Position numbers and translations under genes: made by a program. A DNA stretch of 64,000 nt from DASRLE01 sp963825315. GTDB lineage: Bacteria > Verrucomicrobiota > Verrucomicrobiia > Limisphaerales > Palsa-1400. Shown piece by piece: positions 36,401-43,585 of the stretch. Positions within the stretch are counted from its first letter, which is position 1. Every line of letters begins with the position of its first letter. The notes under the pieces are model-generated. The model was not told where the DNA came from, did not search any database, and saw only the letters and a list, made by a program, of their open reading frames with translations. Location: assembly GCA_963825315.1 (NCBI GenBank), contig CAWGST010000002.1, forward strand, positions 868,001-932,000. Direction: 5' to 3'.

Positions 36401-36896
36401 CGAGCGTGAGATTGCTGGAGCCAAGAAATCCGGTGATCGGATTATTGGGGTCGGGGCGGTAACAGAGGTAAAGCTTGGCGTGAAGCGTGTGGCGGAGGAA
36501 AAGTTTGACGACAACCTTGCCCGCCTTGAGTTGAGCCGAGAGGCGACGAAGGCCGGCTTCGTCGTCATCGGTGGGCGCGCCGAAGGTGAGCTGTGCGCGA
36601 AATTCCTCCGCGAGACGCCGCTTCAAGCGAATGACGGCCTGCTGGCTGATCTGGTCTTCCTGCGGCAAGAGGCTGTAGGCGAGGCGCAGCTCGTCCTGGG
36701 CGAGCCGCTGCATGCCAACAAGGAGACGACATTGTGCGCCCTCGCCGCCCGCCCACTTCTCGATAAGACCGTCAATCGCCTTCCAGCCGCGCAAATTGAA
36801 GTAGCCGACGCAGAAGTCAGCGCGCTCAGAGATGAGAAGCGTTTGCTCCAAGGCGGGAAGCAAATCGGCTTCGATGTTGTCGAAGATTCGAGGCAT
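33414..36896 (-). CDS. PLD-nuclease/SNF2-type helicase fusion
   Basis: A 1160-residue protein. The N-terminal phospholipase-D-like domain has HAKLYL (about 139-144) and GSSNLT. The helicase has GDVVGLGKT (about 279-287), IIDESH (351-356), LLSATPYNKA, and SEGQNLQDAAIVVNFDLPWA / QRAGRVDRIGQ. A zinc ribbon (CPACSTVLLPTLEKCPNC) lies between helicase halves. It precedes an adenine methylase and Mrr-like nuclease. Such helicases translocate DNA in restriction-type defence. DISARM-type drmA and drmB are not present. Confidence 0.9.
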   Translation of the reverse strand: MPRIFDNIEADLLPALEQTLLISERADFCVGYFNLRGWKAIDGLIEKWAGGEGAQCRLLVGMQRLAQDELRLAYSLLPQEDQISQQAVIRLKRRLAEEFRAQLTFGAPTDDDEAGLRRLSAQLKAGKVVVKLFLRHTLHAKLYLCYRPDPNNPITGFLGSSNLTLAGLSNQGELNVDVLDHDATAKLEQWFKDRWGDKWCVDITKELIQVIDESWARPECPPPYQIYVKMAYHLAEEARAGLSEFTIPPDMRDTLLEFQSAAVRIAARHLEKRGGVILGDVVGLGKTLMASALARVFQDPPRSLETLILCPKNLVGMWEDYAHRYRLIAKVVSVTQAQNSLPELRRYRVVIIDESHNFRNREGRRWAAVRDYLARNASRCILLSATPYNKAYLDLANQLRLFMNPDDVVGIRPEEYLRRDCDGRPDEFTRRHQCAVNCLSAFEKSEHADDWRELMRLFMVRRTRSFVERNYAFTECPACSTVLLPTLEKCPNCERAKAKEDRRFLILEGGSHFHFPKRQPKTLTFRIRDSDPNDQYARLYSDKVVDTVRMLHLPRYGLANYLKPAPDVPPSQDEAEVMDNLSRAGKRLIGFCRTNLFKRLESSGHSFLLSVRRHILRNYIFLHALENGLPLPIGTQDSALFDTRTEDHDSDSTLFGADEPAAAKPTEITANSPADFAKAGAAGYQTLRSEHARNFDWLRSDVFIEDLAQHLRQDAQRLFSILELAGHWQPDQDHKLAELHKLVTKKHPGQKIVIFSQFADTVSYLADQLQARGLKQMAGVTGDTEDPSDYTRRFSPESNRASDKGSPNYVSPGEELRVLVATDVLSEGQNLQDAAIVVNFDLPWAIIRLIQRAGRVDRIGQKAGEILCYSFLPAEGVERLIRLRSRVRQRLHENAEVVGTDETFFEDEKNDTVIRDLFTEKSGILDDPADDEVDLASLAYQIWKNACDADPSLKKTIPDLPSVIFSTKALSAIPAKPAGAAGPQPACGVMVYVRTADGNDALAWVDEEGRTVTESQHEILRAAACEPATPTLPRLANHHPFVQKAIGGIQTEQITTGGQLGKPSSARRRAYERLKDYAAHVKDSLFDIKPLHQAIDEIYESPLTEAARDLLNRELRAGVSDEKLVTLVLSLHEEDRLCVPKDDPQTREPEIICSLGIRKD

Positions 36897-36939
36897 GGCT
36901 GTTCGCTCGCGTGCGAATCAGCCCTGTCAGGTGACTGTC

Positions 36940-37021
36940 CTTGTGGGAACTCTGGTGCCTGAAATAAAAAAGGGACGCACTTACTTGCGTCCCATCTCAG
37001 GCACCTAGGAGCGCCCACAAG
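36940..37021. promoter_or_regulatory. Triple-nested inverted repeat with terminator core
   Basis: Three arms nest: CTTGTGGG (36940-36947) with CCCACAAG (37014-37021); GGTGCCTGA (36954-36962) with TCAGGCACC (36997-37005); GGGACGCA (36972-36979) with TGCGTCCC (36986-36993). On the minus strand the inner hairpin is followed by TTTTTTATTT, a Rho-independent terminator shape just upstream of the helicase gene. It could be a leader attenuator or terminator with folding outer stems. Which it is needs RNA data. Confidence 0.6.
36963..36993 (-). terminator. Rho-independent terminator shape
   Basis: Minus-strand reading: GGGACGCA, loop AAGTAA-like, TGCGTCCC, then a run of T (TTTTTTATTT). It would stop transcription running toward the helicase gene at 36896, about 70 bases ahead of its start. 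Confidence 0.55.
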
Positions 37022-37033
37022 AGAACGCTTTCA

Positions 37034-37055
37034 GTGCGCCCCCGTCGGGGCGCAC
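37034..37055. repeat. GC-rich hairpin
   Basis: GTGCGCCCC and GGGGCGCAC pair perfectly around a CGTC loop, next to the nested hairpin at 36940-37021. AGCG(C/T)T bases outside extend the stem. Role unknown. Confidence 0.5.
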
Positions 37056-37302
37056 ATCAAGCGCTGTCTCTTGCGTGAAATTTCCTAGGTTTCGAGACGG
37101 ACAGCAGCCGAAGCTACGCGAATTATTTTGTAAAAAATTAGTTAATCGTCATTCTGTTTTTCCGAGTACAGGAGGAGTTTACCCATAACCTTCGCTTGGC
37201 TTCAAGCTCGGTTCGTTGGAATCCCACGGTTCGTTTTGGCCTGGAATTGGCAACATGTGACCAGGGGCTGGCATCGGCCCAAAGCGCCGGAAATGAATCA
37301 AA

Positions 37303-37572
37303 GAGGCATGGGACGAGCAGAAGGTCATCCGCGACATTATGTTTTTCCTCCACTCCAACGGTGTCAGCACCAGCCGGGCCGTGCGCATTTATAAGACTTA
37401 CGGCGAGGGTGCCATCAAAAAAGTCCGCAACGACCCGTACCGGCTGGCCAGGGACATTCCTGGCATTGGTTTCAAGACTGCAGACCAGATCGCGCAGAAG
37501 ATTGGCATCCCAGTGGATTCGCTGATCCGCGCCTGCGCCGGGTTGAGCCACGTCCTGGGCGAACTGCGTTGA
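37303..37572 (+). pseudogene. RecD2-like helicase fragment (helix-hairpin-helix region)
   Basis: The plus strand encodes WDEQKVIRDIMFFLHSNGVS, RAVRIYKTYGEGAIKKVRND and PYRLARDIPGIGFKTADQIA, the helix-hairpin-helix stretch of RecD2-type DNA helicases. The usual protein is more than 700 residues, and the N-terminus and helicase core are missing here. It ends at TGA 37572. It is an isolated remnant in the island. Confidence 0.7.
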
Positions 37573-37796
37573 CCGGGCATTAACTCAAAACCTAAAACGG
37601 GCCGCTACAAGAGGCCTGAGCCCAGGCGCATGCGGCAAAACCCTCATTCTCCAAGGGAAAGCGGCCAAAACGAGCCTGAAATTCGGACATCGACCCATAA
37701 TATGAGAACGGCTGCATTTTTAGATCTGCCGGTACGACAAGAAGCCCATGAAGCCAATTCTGCCAAAAGCTCCGCTTAAACAACACCTGACAACGA

Positions 37797-39389
37797 GTGA
37801 ATCATACTGAATTAGAGCGGGATAAGCCGTTGCTGGAGCGCTGGAATACCATCACGCTTCCAGGCGACGAGCACACCGAAAACGCTTTTTCCAAATATCT
37901 CCAGGTCTTTGGCAAACAGCGGCAGGTACTGAATTGCGCCATTCCCCTCGCTCGCGCCAAAACCCTCACTGATTTTCAACTGCCCGAGGGAGTGGATATC
38001 CAAGCCTGTATCGAAGCCTCGGTGACCGGCCATTTCCCCAACGCGCTCCGGGACTGGAAATACCAGCCGGTAATCAAGGCCGAAACACAACTCCCACAGA
38101 TGGCGGAGCTGCCAGCGGAGCACGCGCCCCTGATCAAGGCACCCTGGCTCCAATCGCCATCCCAGGCCACCGGGCTTGGCATAAACGCCCGCCACTTGCG
38201 CTACCACCACCAGCTTTGGCAGGACCTGAAGCCCAAGGTACTACAGGGGGTTAATACGACGCTGGTTCTCGGATTGCCCCAAATCGGCTTTGCTTTGACG
38301 CCCCACATTCAACTTGAAAACGGGTTTTTGTTCCTGGGATCGCTCGCTCGCGGCCTGTGCCCGGTGCAATTGTTTCCCGCACGTTATATTTATCCAGATG
38401 CTCAACTGGGTGGCGTGGCTGACGTTCCCGCACCTGTCTTTGCCGACCTCCTGCCGCTGACCGGCGGGTTTTCCTATCCCACCGTTGACTGTGAACCGGA
38501 CCCTTGGAGGGTCTTGGCCCGGTTCGGAAACGGAGACCGGTTTTACGGGTATCCGTTTCGTCAGGCCAAGGATTCGGTGGAGGACTTCACCCTGCACGGC
38601 CACGAGAATGGGACGATGCTGCTGCCCAACGGCCAACGGGTCACTGCCCGTCAGAGCCAAAGCTACGTCTACGCCACTCTGGATGCGAAGCTTAAGGATG
38701 AATTGATGATGGACCGAGACGAGTTTGAAAATGCCACCTGTTTATTGCGTGGCGCTGTTACGCACGATGGCCTGCCTTTTCAGCTTCCGGTGGAACTGCG
38801 GTCGATGGTGTTTGCCATCGTACTGACCCACTGGCGGATGGAGCTGGATAAGCCCGGGGACCTGTCGTCCTACACCTTATCCACAGAGCACGCTGCCATC
38901 CGCGGCTTTAACTATTTCCAGCACGTCGAGCCTTACTACACCAACTTTATGCGGCTCATTATGGAGTTGTCCAAGGATCCGCATTTCCGGACTTATCCGC
39001 TCTCCACTCACCTGACGAACTCCTGGTTGGGTGGCAACCTTCGGTTGGCCAACCAATTGAGCCAATCCGAGGCTGATTTGGGGCCGGAGATCATGCGCGC
39101 TTACTACCACCAGCAACTCGACTGGCAGGCGGGGATTGTCAACCTGATGAATCACGTTTCTTTCCGAAGCAAAAGCGATCGCGCGGGGTTGGCTTCACTC
39201 ACAGGCCGCGACATCGAGAGACAACTCAGCCTGGATGGGCTGGCTTTTCATCAGATGCATCGGCTGCTCCGGTTCGATTCGCACTTGTTTCAGAGGCCGC
39301 TGAAACGTGTGTCCTACTGGCCGAATTTTCACCCGGGCTGGACGGATTTGGACCAGAAATTCCTGACCGAGTCTCTGCCCAAGCTTTAA
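37797..39389 (+). CDS. Unknown 530-residue protein
   Basis: An open frame of 530 residues starting GTG 37797, with well-mixed composition and aromatic-rich segments (DCEPDPWRVLARFGNGDRFY, GYPFRQAKDSVEDFTLHG, WRMELDKPGDLSSYTLSTEH). No transmembrane stretch, signal peptide, nucleotide-binding loop or transposase motif is seen. Codon use and length leave little doubt it is a gene, but I recognise no family. It sits alone between a recD2 fragment and the integrase, with no strong ribosome site, so the start could be further in. Confidence 0.7.
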   Translation: MNHTELERDKPLLERWNTITLPGDEHTENAFSKYLQVFGKQRQVLNCAIPLARAKTLTDFQLPEGVDIQACIEASVTGHFPNALRDWKYQPVIKAETQLPQMAELPAEHAPLIKAPWLQSPSQATGLGINARHLRYHHQLWQDLKPKVLQGVNTTLVLGLPQIGFALTPHIQLENGFLFLGSLARGLCPVQLFPARYIYPDAQLGGVADVPAPVFADLLPLTGGFSYPTVDCEPDPWRVLARFGNGDRFYGYPFRQAKDSVEDFTLHGHENGTMLLPNGQRVTARQSQSYVYATLDAKLKDELMMDRDEFENATCLLRGAVTHDGLPFQLPVELRSMVFAIVLTHWRMELDKPGDLSSYTLSTEHAAIRGFNYFQHVEPYYTNFMRLIMELSKDPHFRTYPLSTHLTNSWLGGNLRLANQLSQSEADLGPEIMRAYYHQQLDWQAGIVNLMNHVSFRSKSDRAGLASLTGRDIERQLSLDGLAFHQMHRLLRFDSHLFQRPLKRVSYWPNFHPGWTDLDQKFLTESLPKL

Positions 39390-39505
39390 CTACAACTAGA
39401 AAAACAAAGCGCTCCACTCAATAACCATCAAAGAGATGAATACAACAGACAAACCACAGGAGGCATGCATCAATGTATCTCTTCCTTGTTGGTTCGTCTG
39501 CAATC

Positions 39506-40582
39506 TTATGCCACTTTGGGGACTTCGGTCTCCGGTTCGAGCACGACAATCTTTCCGCTTTCCTTCGCCTGCCGCGCGGCCTCCTCGTATTCCTCCAGAG
39601 ACGGCAATTGCTTCTGGGCTTTCTTGGCGTAGGCGCGGTGAACCATCTTCGAGTTCTGGCCAAGGACGCGCTGGGCATAGCGCTCCGGATAGCCGTTGTC
39701 GGCGGAGCGTTCGGCCCAGGCATAGCGGTAGGAGTGCAGCGTCACCCCTGCAATGCCCAACCCTTCGCACCGCTGCTTGAATTCCGTTGCGCGATCCGCC
39801 TCCCGCACAGCGATCAGATAGGGGAACAAGGAGCCCGTGCGCGGCCGGCGCTGGATCACTTCCCAGGCCTTCGGCCCGATCCGGCAACCACCCATCTTCG
39901 AGGTTTTCAACCGGTCATAGGTAAAGCCGGGCTTTTTGTAATCAATGTCTTCGCCCTGCAAGCCGGCAATGTCGGACTGCGAACCGCCAAAATACCAGCA
40001 CAACTCATAAAAGTCGCGGCGCTCAGGATTGCCCTCCCGCTCCAGGATGCGTAGATGTTCGTCCCAAGTGATGGCCCGCTGGTCCTTGTGGGTAATGTCG
40101 GGGAACAACTTCTTGGGCAAGATCCGCTTGGCCAGCCAATCCATGTCCACGGCGTGATTTTGAAAACGGCGCAGATACACGTTCGTGCTGACGGTTCCGA
40201 CGCGCAGCACTTCCATGAAATCCGCCGGTTGAGTCTCGACCAGCACCTTGGCTTCGATCAATTTGAAGGCGGGATCCTTGAGGGCGGTTTGGTAACGTTT
40301 GAGGGTCGAGCCTTTCTTGTCCTTGATGATTTCATCCATGACGACCCGCCAGGTGCGCGTGACCACGTCGGAATCGGTGGCGGACAGGTAGGCCATGCCC
40401 ATGCGGCGGTTGAGTTGAGGCTGGCGTTCCGCTTCGTTTTTGGCGTGGACCAGGCATTCGGCTTCAGCCTCGTCTTTGGTGCGGAGGCTGTTGCGCTTTC
40501 CGGTGTTGGTGTCCTCGCAGTAGAAGGTGCCGCCTCGGCTGCCCACCTTCACGCTTCTGTATCTGTTTTTCACAACTGTCAT
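39506..40582 (-). CDS. Tyrosine recombinase/integrase next to tRNA-Cys
   Basis: A 358-residue protein with an N-terminal SAM-like core-binding region (DEIIKDKKGSTLKRYQTALK) and a C-terminal catalytic domain. It has LHSYRYAWAERSADNGYPER with the HxxR motif and HRAYAKKA with the nucleophile Tyr. The first catalytic Arg position reads GGSQSDIAGLQGEDID, with Gln instead of Arg. It is 180 bases from a tRNA-Cys gene and reads away from it, as in integrated islands. It is likely the integrase for all or part of the 3-40 kb region. Confidence 0.87.
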   Translation of the reverse strand: MTVVKNRYRSVKVGSRGGTFYCEDTNTGKRNSLRTKDEAEAECLVHAKNEAERQPQLNRRMGMAYLSATDSDVVTRTWRVVMDEIIKDKKGSTLKRYQTALKDPAFKLIEAKVLVETQPADFMEVLRVGTVSTNVYLRRFQNHAVDMDWLAKRILPKKLFPDITHKDQRAITWDEHLRILEREGNPERRDFYELCWYFGGSQSDIAGLQGEDIDYKKPGFTYDRLKTSKMGGCRIGPKAWEVIQRRPRTGSLFPYLIAVREADRATEFKQRCEGLGIAGVTLHSYRYAWAERSADNGYPERYAQRVLGQNSKMVHRAYAKKAQKQLPSLEEYEEAARQAKESGKIVVLEPETEVPKVA

Positions 40583-40758
40583 ACTCCCTTCAGTATAACA
40601 GCCCTAATTCCAAAGACTTAACGAGCAGTGGGCGCCTACGCGCCCAAAGGTTTCGCCTTCACCCTGAGTAGCTCCTCAGGTATGCGTTTTGGTGTGCGTT
40701 GGGCCGATTTGGCCCCCCCGGCCGCCCCAGATCCGTGGATTCCGGAGGGAATCAGGAT
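40583..40758. other. Candidate attachment-site region
   Basis: The 176 bases between the integrase start and the 3' end of tRNA-Cys include GC-rich tracts (GGCCCCCCCGGCCGCCCC). An island border is expected at or near the tRNA 3' end. I found no second copy of that tRNA end in the window, so the far border is outside it or diverged. Confidence 0.4.
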
Positions 40759-40833
40759 TGGAGGCGAGGGTCGGAATTGAACCGACGCATACAGCTTTTG
40801 CAGAGCCGTGCCTTACCACTTGGCTACCCCGCC
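40759..40833 (-). tRNA. tRNA-Cys (anticodon GCA)
   Basis: The minus strand begins GGCGGGGTAGCCAAGTGGTA and ends CCTCGCC TCCA. The acceptor GGCGGGG pairs CCTCGCC with one G-U. The anticodon loop CTCTGCAAAAG gives GCA, and GGTTCAATTCC is the T-arm. CCA is encoded. It ends just beside the integrase gene, whose kind often uses tRNA 3' ends as attachment sites. Confidence 0.95.
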
Positions 40834-40851
40834 TTCCAAAAAAACGTACCC

Positions 40852-42006
40852 TTAATTCCGCCCCGCGCAAGTTCCGTTTTTGACCGCGCCGCTCCGGGTC
40901 CATCCCAGGCGTTCGCGGTTTTTCCACAGTTGACCGGGCGGGAATATTCCTTCGGGCGTAATGATGCCGGTGATTAATTCCGGGGGCGTCACGTCAAAAC
41001 CGGGGTTGCGCGCGCCGCTGGTTGGATTGGCGATTCGCACGTAAACGCCCGGCGATTTGCCTTTTGCGCCCGGCCTCGCGCCCCAGGCGCCCAGCACTTC
41101 ATTCCCGCTGCGTTCTTCGATCGGAATTTCCAAGCCGGAGCGCAGATTCCAGTCAATCGTTGAAAGGGGGATGGCCACGTAAAAGGGGATGCCGTGGCGC
41201 CGCGCCAACACGGCCTGGGTGTAGGTGCCGATTTTATTGGCGACTGCTCCGGTCCGCCCAAGGGTGCGGTCGCTGCCGACAATGACTAAATCGATTTCGC
41301 CCCGTTGCATCAAATGGCCGGCGGCGTTGTCGGCAATGATTTGATGGGAAATTTTTTGTTGGGCCAGTTCCCAGGCGGTCAGGGTGGCGCCCTGGCAGCG
41401 GGGCCGGGTTTCATCGCAAAAAACGTGAAATTTTTTGCCGGCTTTTTGCGCGGCATAGAGGGGGGCGGTGGCTGTTCCGACGTCAACAAACGCCAGCCAG
41501 CCGGCGTTGCAGTGTGTGAGAATCCGGCTGTTGGGGCGGATCAGTTTTGCCCCGTGCCGGCCAATGGCCTGGCAGTGCCGGACATCGTCGTTGGCAAATT
41601 CCTCGGCGGCGGCCAGGGCCAATGCCTGCTGTTCCTGGACTGTTTCTCCGGCCCGCATGGCGGCGCGCAGGGCGTTCATGGCGTTGACGGGATCGACCGC
41701 CGTGGGCCGGGCGGCTTTGAGGGTTTGTTGGACGGATTCGATGTGGATGGAAAATTGATGGAGATCGTTTCCGCGAAAGGCGCGCGCGCCCTGGGCCAGT
41801 CCGTAGGCGGCGGTGGCGCCGATGGCCCCCGCGCCGCGCACGATCATTTCCCGGATGGCCCGCGCCGTGGCGCGGAAATCGGGCATGGCCACGATCTTGA
41901 ATTGATGCGGCAACAGCCGTTGCTCGATGAGCAGGACCGAGTTTTCCCGGGTGTCGAAGGCAACGGTGCGATAGTGCCGGGTGCGTCCTTTCACGGTGAC
42001 ATTCAT
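40852..42006 (-). CDS. mtnA: S-methyl-5-thioribose-1-phosphate isomerase
   Basis: A 384-residue protein. It has the MtnA/eIF2B-alpha fold signatures: ILTHCNAGWLA (active-site Cys), CDETRPRCQGATLTAWELAQ, IVGSDRTLGRTGAVANKIGT (Asp) and the C-terminal ITPEGIFPP. It converts methylthioribose-1-phosphate to methylthioribulose-1-phosphate in methionine salvage. Start ATG 42006 and length agree with the family. It lies just outside the putative island and appears core. Confidence 0.95.
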   Translation of the reverse strand: MNVTVKGRTRHYRTVAFDTRENSVLLIEQRLLPHQFKIVAMPDFRATARAIREMIVRGAGAIGATAAYGLAQGARAFRGNDLHQFSIHIESVQQTLKAARPTAVDPVNAMNALRAAMRAGETVQEQQALALAAAEEFANDDVRHCQAIGRHGAKLIRPNSRILTHCNAGWLAFVDVGTATAPLYAAQKAGKKFHVFCDETRPRCQGATLTAWELAQQKISHQIIADNAAGHLMQRGEIDLVIVGSDRTLGRTGAVANKIGTYTQAVLARRHGIPFYVAIPLSTIDWNLRSGLEIPIEERSGNEVLGAWGARPGAKGKSPGVYVRIANPTSGARNPGFDVTPPELITGIITPEGIFPPGQLWKNRERLGWTRSGAVKNGTCAGRN

Positions 42007-42076
42007 ATAAAACGGCGGAGGCGCTTTGACGACACGGCGGCCTTCCGGACGGGAGGCGCCGGGAACTTAAATTGTC

Positions 42077-42496
42077 TTAGCGCGCTTTGACTTGAATCTG
42101 GCGCACTTTGGCCTGGATTTTTTTGTAGGCGGCATGTTCGCGCAGGTTCTCAAGATCAGGGTCCTGGGCCATCCATTTGAAGTCGCGATAGCCGAGGTTA
42201 ATGGCAACTTCCAGGGCTTCAATGGCCAGGTCGAGCTGAGCCGTCAGCGAATAGCTGCAAGCCAGGTTGTAGTGAACCAGCGCCTCGTCCGGACGCAGCT
42301 TGCAAAGGCGTTCGTCTATCTTCAAGCCTTCCCCATAGCGGCCCCGGCGGGTGTAGTCATCGCCAAGAATCTGCAATGCCTCGACGTAATTCTCATCACG
42401 GCGCACCAAGCCCTCCAGGAACAGAATCTCCTGATCCATGTCCCGCAATTCCTGCCGTGTGGCTTTCTTGCGCGGACTGTGCAATTTGTTTGCCAT
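42077..42496 (-). CDS. TPR-repeat small protein
   Basis: A 139-residue protein. After a basic N-terminus (MANKLHSPRKKATRQELRDM) come TPR-like units: NYVEALQILGDDYTRRGRYG, DEALVHYNLACSYSLTAQLD, LAIEALEVAINLGYRDFKWM. ATG 42496 has an AGGG site six bases upstream and is preferred to earlier starts at 42511 and 42670. It likely serves protein-protein contact. It may be cotranscribed with mtnA (71-base gap). Confidence 0.7.
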   Translation of the reverse strand: MANKLHSPRKKATRQELRDMDQEILFLEGLVRRDENYVEALQILGDDYTRRGRYGEGLKIDERLCKLRPDEALVHYNLACSYSLTAQLDLAIEALEVAINLGYRDFKWMAQDPDLENLREHAAYKKIQAKVRQIQVKAR

Positions 42497-42947
42497 AGTA
42501 AACCCTGCCATTATTCCATCAAGCGTTTCCGAATGTCGATTCTTTTCTCCAAAATTCCGCTTGGAAGATTGCCTTTCAGTTTGAAAGGCACTTTTAATTT
42601 TCTCAAGAAAATCCGCCCCGAATCTGCCCCGAAAAAAAACAGTGAAAATTTCCGCATTTTGCAAAGTCACAACATGTTGTCAGCAAGGTGTTTACAAAAG
42701 AACGTTGAAACTAGTATTTACAAAAACGCTGAAATTGGGGAAGCAGAAATGTCTTTAAAGAATTTGGCCACGGATGGCATGGGTTTCACGGATGCCCGGA
42801 AAGATTATGGAAAACCTGGGAAACCGCGAACCACCCGAACGACGCGAACCCCGAAAGTAGTTCGGGGGAATAAATCCAGAAGTGTTGCCGCACGGTTAAT
42901 GTCAGATTCCGCTTTGCAGCGGCCGCTTTCTTCGCTAGTCTCGCGGC
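42497..42947. other. Intergenic stretch, AT-richer, no gene
   Basis: About 450 bases of relatively AT-rich DNA upstream of the TPR gene and the RAYT remnant (TTTACAAAAGAACG and similar). Likely holds promoters for the TPR gene. No confident gene is visible. Confidence 0.4.
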
Positions 42948-43079
42948 ATGGCACGAAAGCTTGGTCTGCAATACCCGGGGGCTTTTGATCTGCTGATGAG
43001 TCGCGGCGACCGCCGGGAACCGAACAATCTGCTCATCGGAAGCTCTACAAATACCGGGAAACAGAATGTTGAGGTCTAG
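42948..43079 (+). pseudogene. REP-associated tyrosine transposase (RAYT) N-terminal remnant
   Basis: ATG 42948 encodes MARKLGLQYPGAFDLLMSRG then DRREPNNLLIGSSTNTG and stops after 43 residues. The pattern MARKLRLEYPGAIYHVMNRG is the start of IS200/RAYT Y1 transposases, which move palindromic repeats. The catalytic HUH and Tyr are missing. It is a decayed copy. Confidence 0.6.
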
Positions 43080-43108
43080 GCCCCCCCTTTACTCAAGGCT
43101 CATGCGGC

Positions 43109-43585
43109 ATGAACTCATCGGAATACCAACCCACTTCACGCCGGCCAATTGCGGATACTTTTCGCGCAACAGCGCATGGCGCCGTGCGGTCTTGCGTGAG
43201 GCACGGCATTCACCCCGATGCCATTTCCTATGCTTCGGTTGCAGCCGCGGCATTGGCGGCAGTTTGTTTTTGGCAGGCAGGCTCGCATTCGTGGTTGCTG
43301 TTGCCTGGCCCGGCATTTTGTTATCTCCGTTTGTGGTGCAATATGCTTGACGGCATGGTGGCGCTGGCTTCCGGGAAGGCAAGCTGGCGCGGCGAGATTC
43401 TGAATGATCTTCCCGACCGGATTTCCGACGTGTTGATTTTCGCCGGTGTGGCGCACAGCGGATTGAATGCTGTCGTCAGCGGTTATTGGGCGGCAATTTT
43501 TGCGCTGGTCACCGCATATGTGGGCATGTTCGGACAGGCGGTGGGTGTGCAACGTGAATTTAGCGGACTAGAGCGTTTTAAATAA
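43109..43585 (+). pseudogene. CDP-alcohol phosphatidyltransferase, 5' part (split by IS630)
   Basis: The genuine reading runs from ATG 43109 to about 43570, then enters the IS. The family motif D-G-(x)-AS..G..D..D is seen as NMLDGMVALASGKASWRGEI then LNDLPDRISDVLIFAGV. Such enzymes transfer a phosphatidyl group from CDP-diacylglycerol to an alcohol in membrane lipid synthesis. The remaining ~72 residues lie after the IS (44573-44791). Excising 1000 bases plus one TA restores EFSGLMSKPWH in frame. The gene is first in a five-gene lipid cluster. Confidence 0.9.

Noticed and set aside
33414..36896. Assignment of the helicase locus to DISARM
   Set aside because: The PLD-SNF2 helicase and methylase resemble parts of DISARM, but no drmA/drmB-like genes are present, so the name is not used.
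34767..36962. A 731-residue plus-strand frame opposite the helicase gene
   Set aside because: It is antisense to a gene with clear PLD and SNF2 motifs, with composition expected for a GC-rich shadow frame.
3344..40833. A single integrated element spanning the whole accessory region
   Set aside because: Several unrelated recombinases and remnants suggest repeated insertions. No matching second att site was found, so one single event is not claimed.
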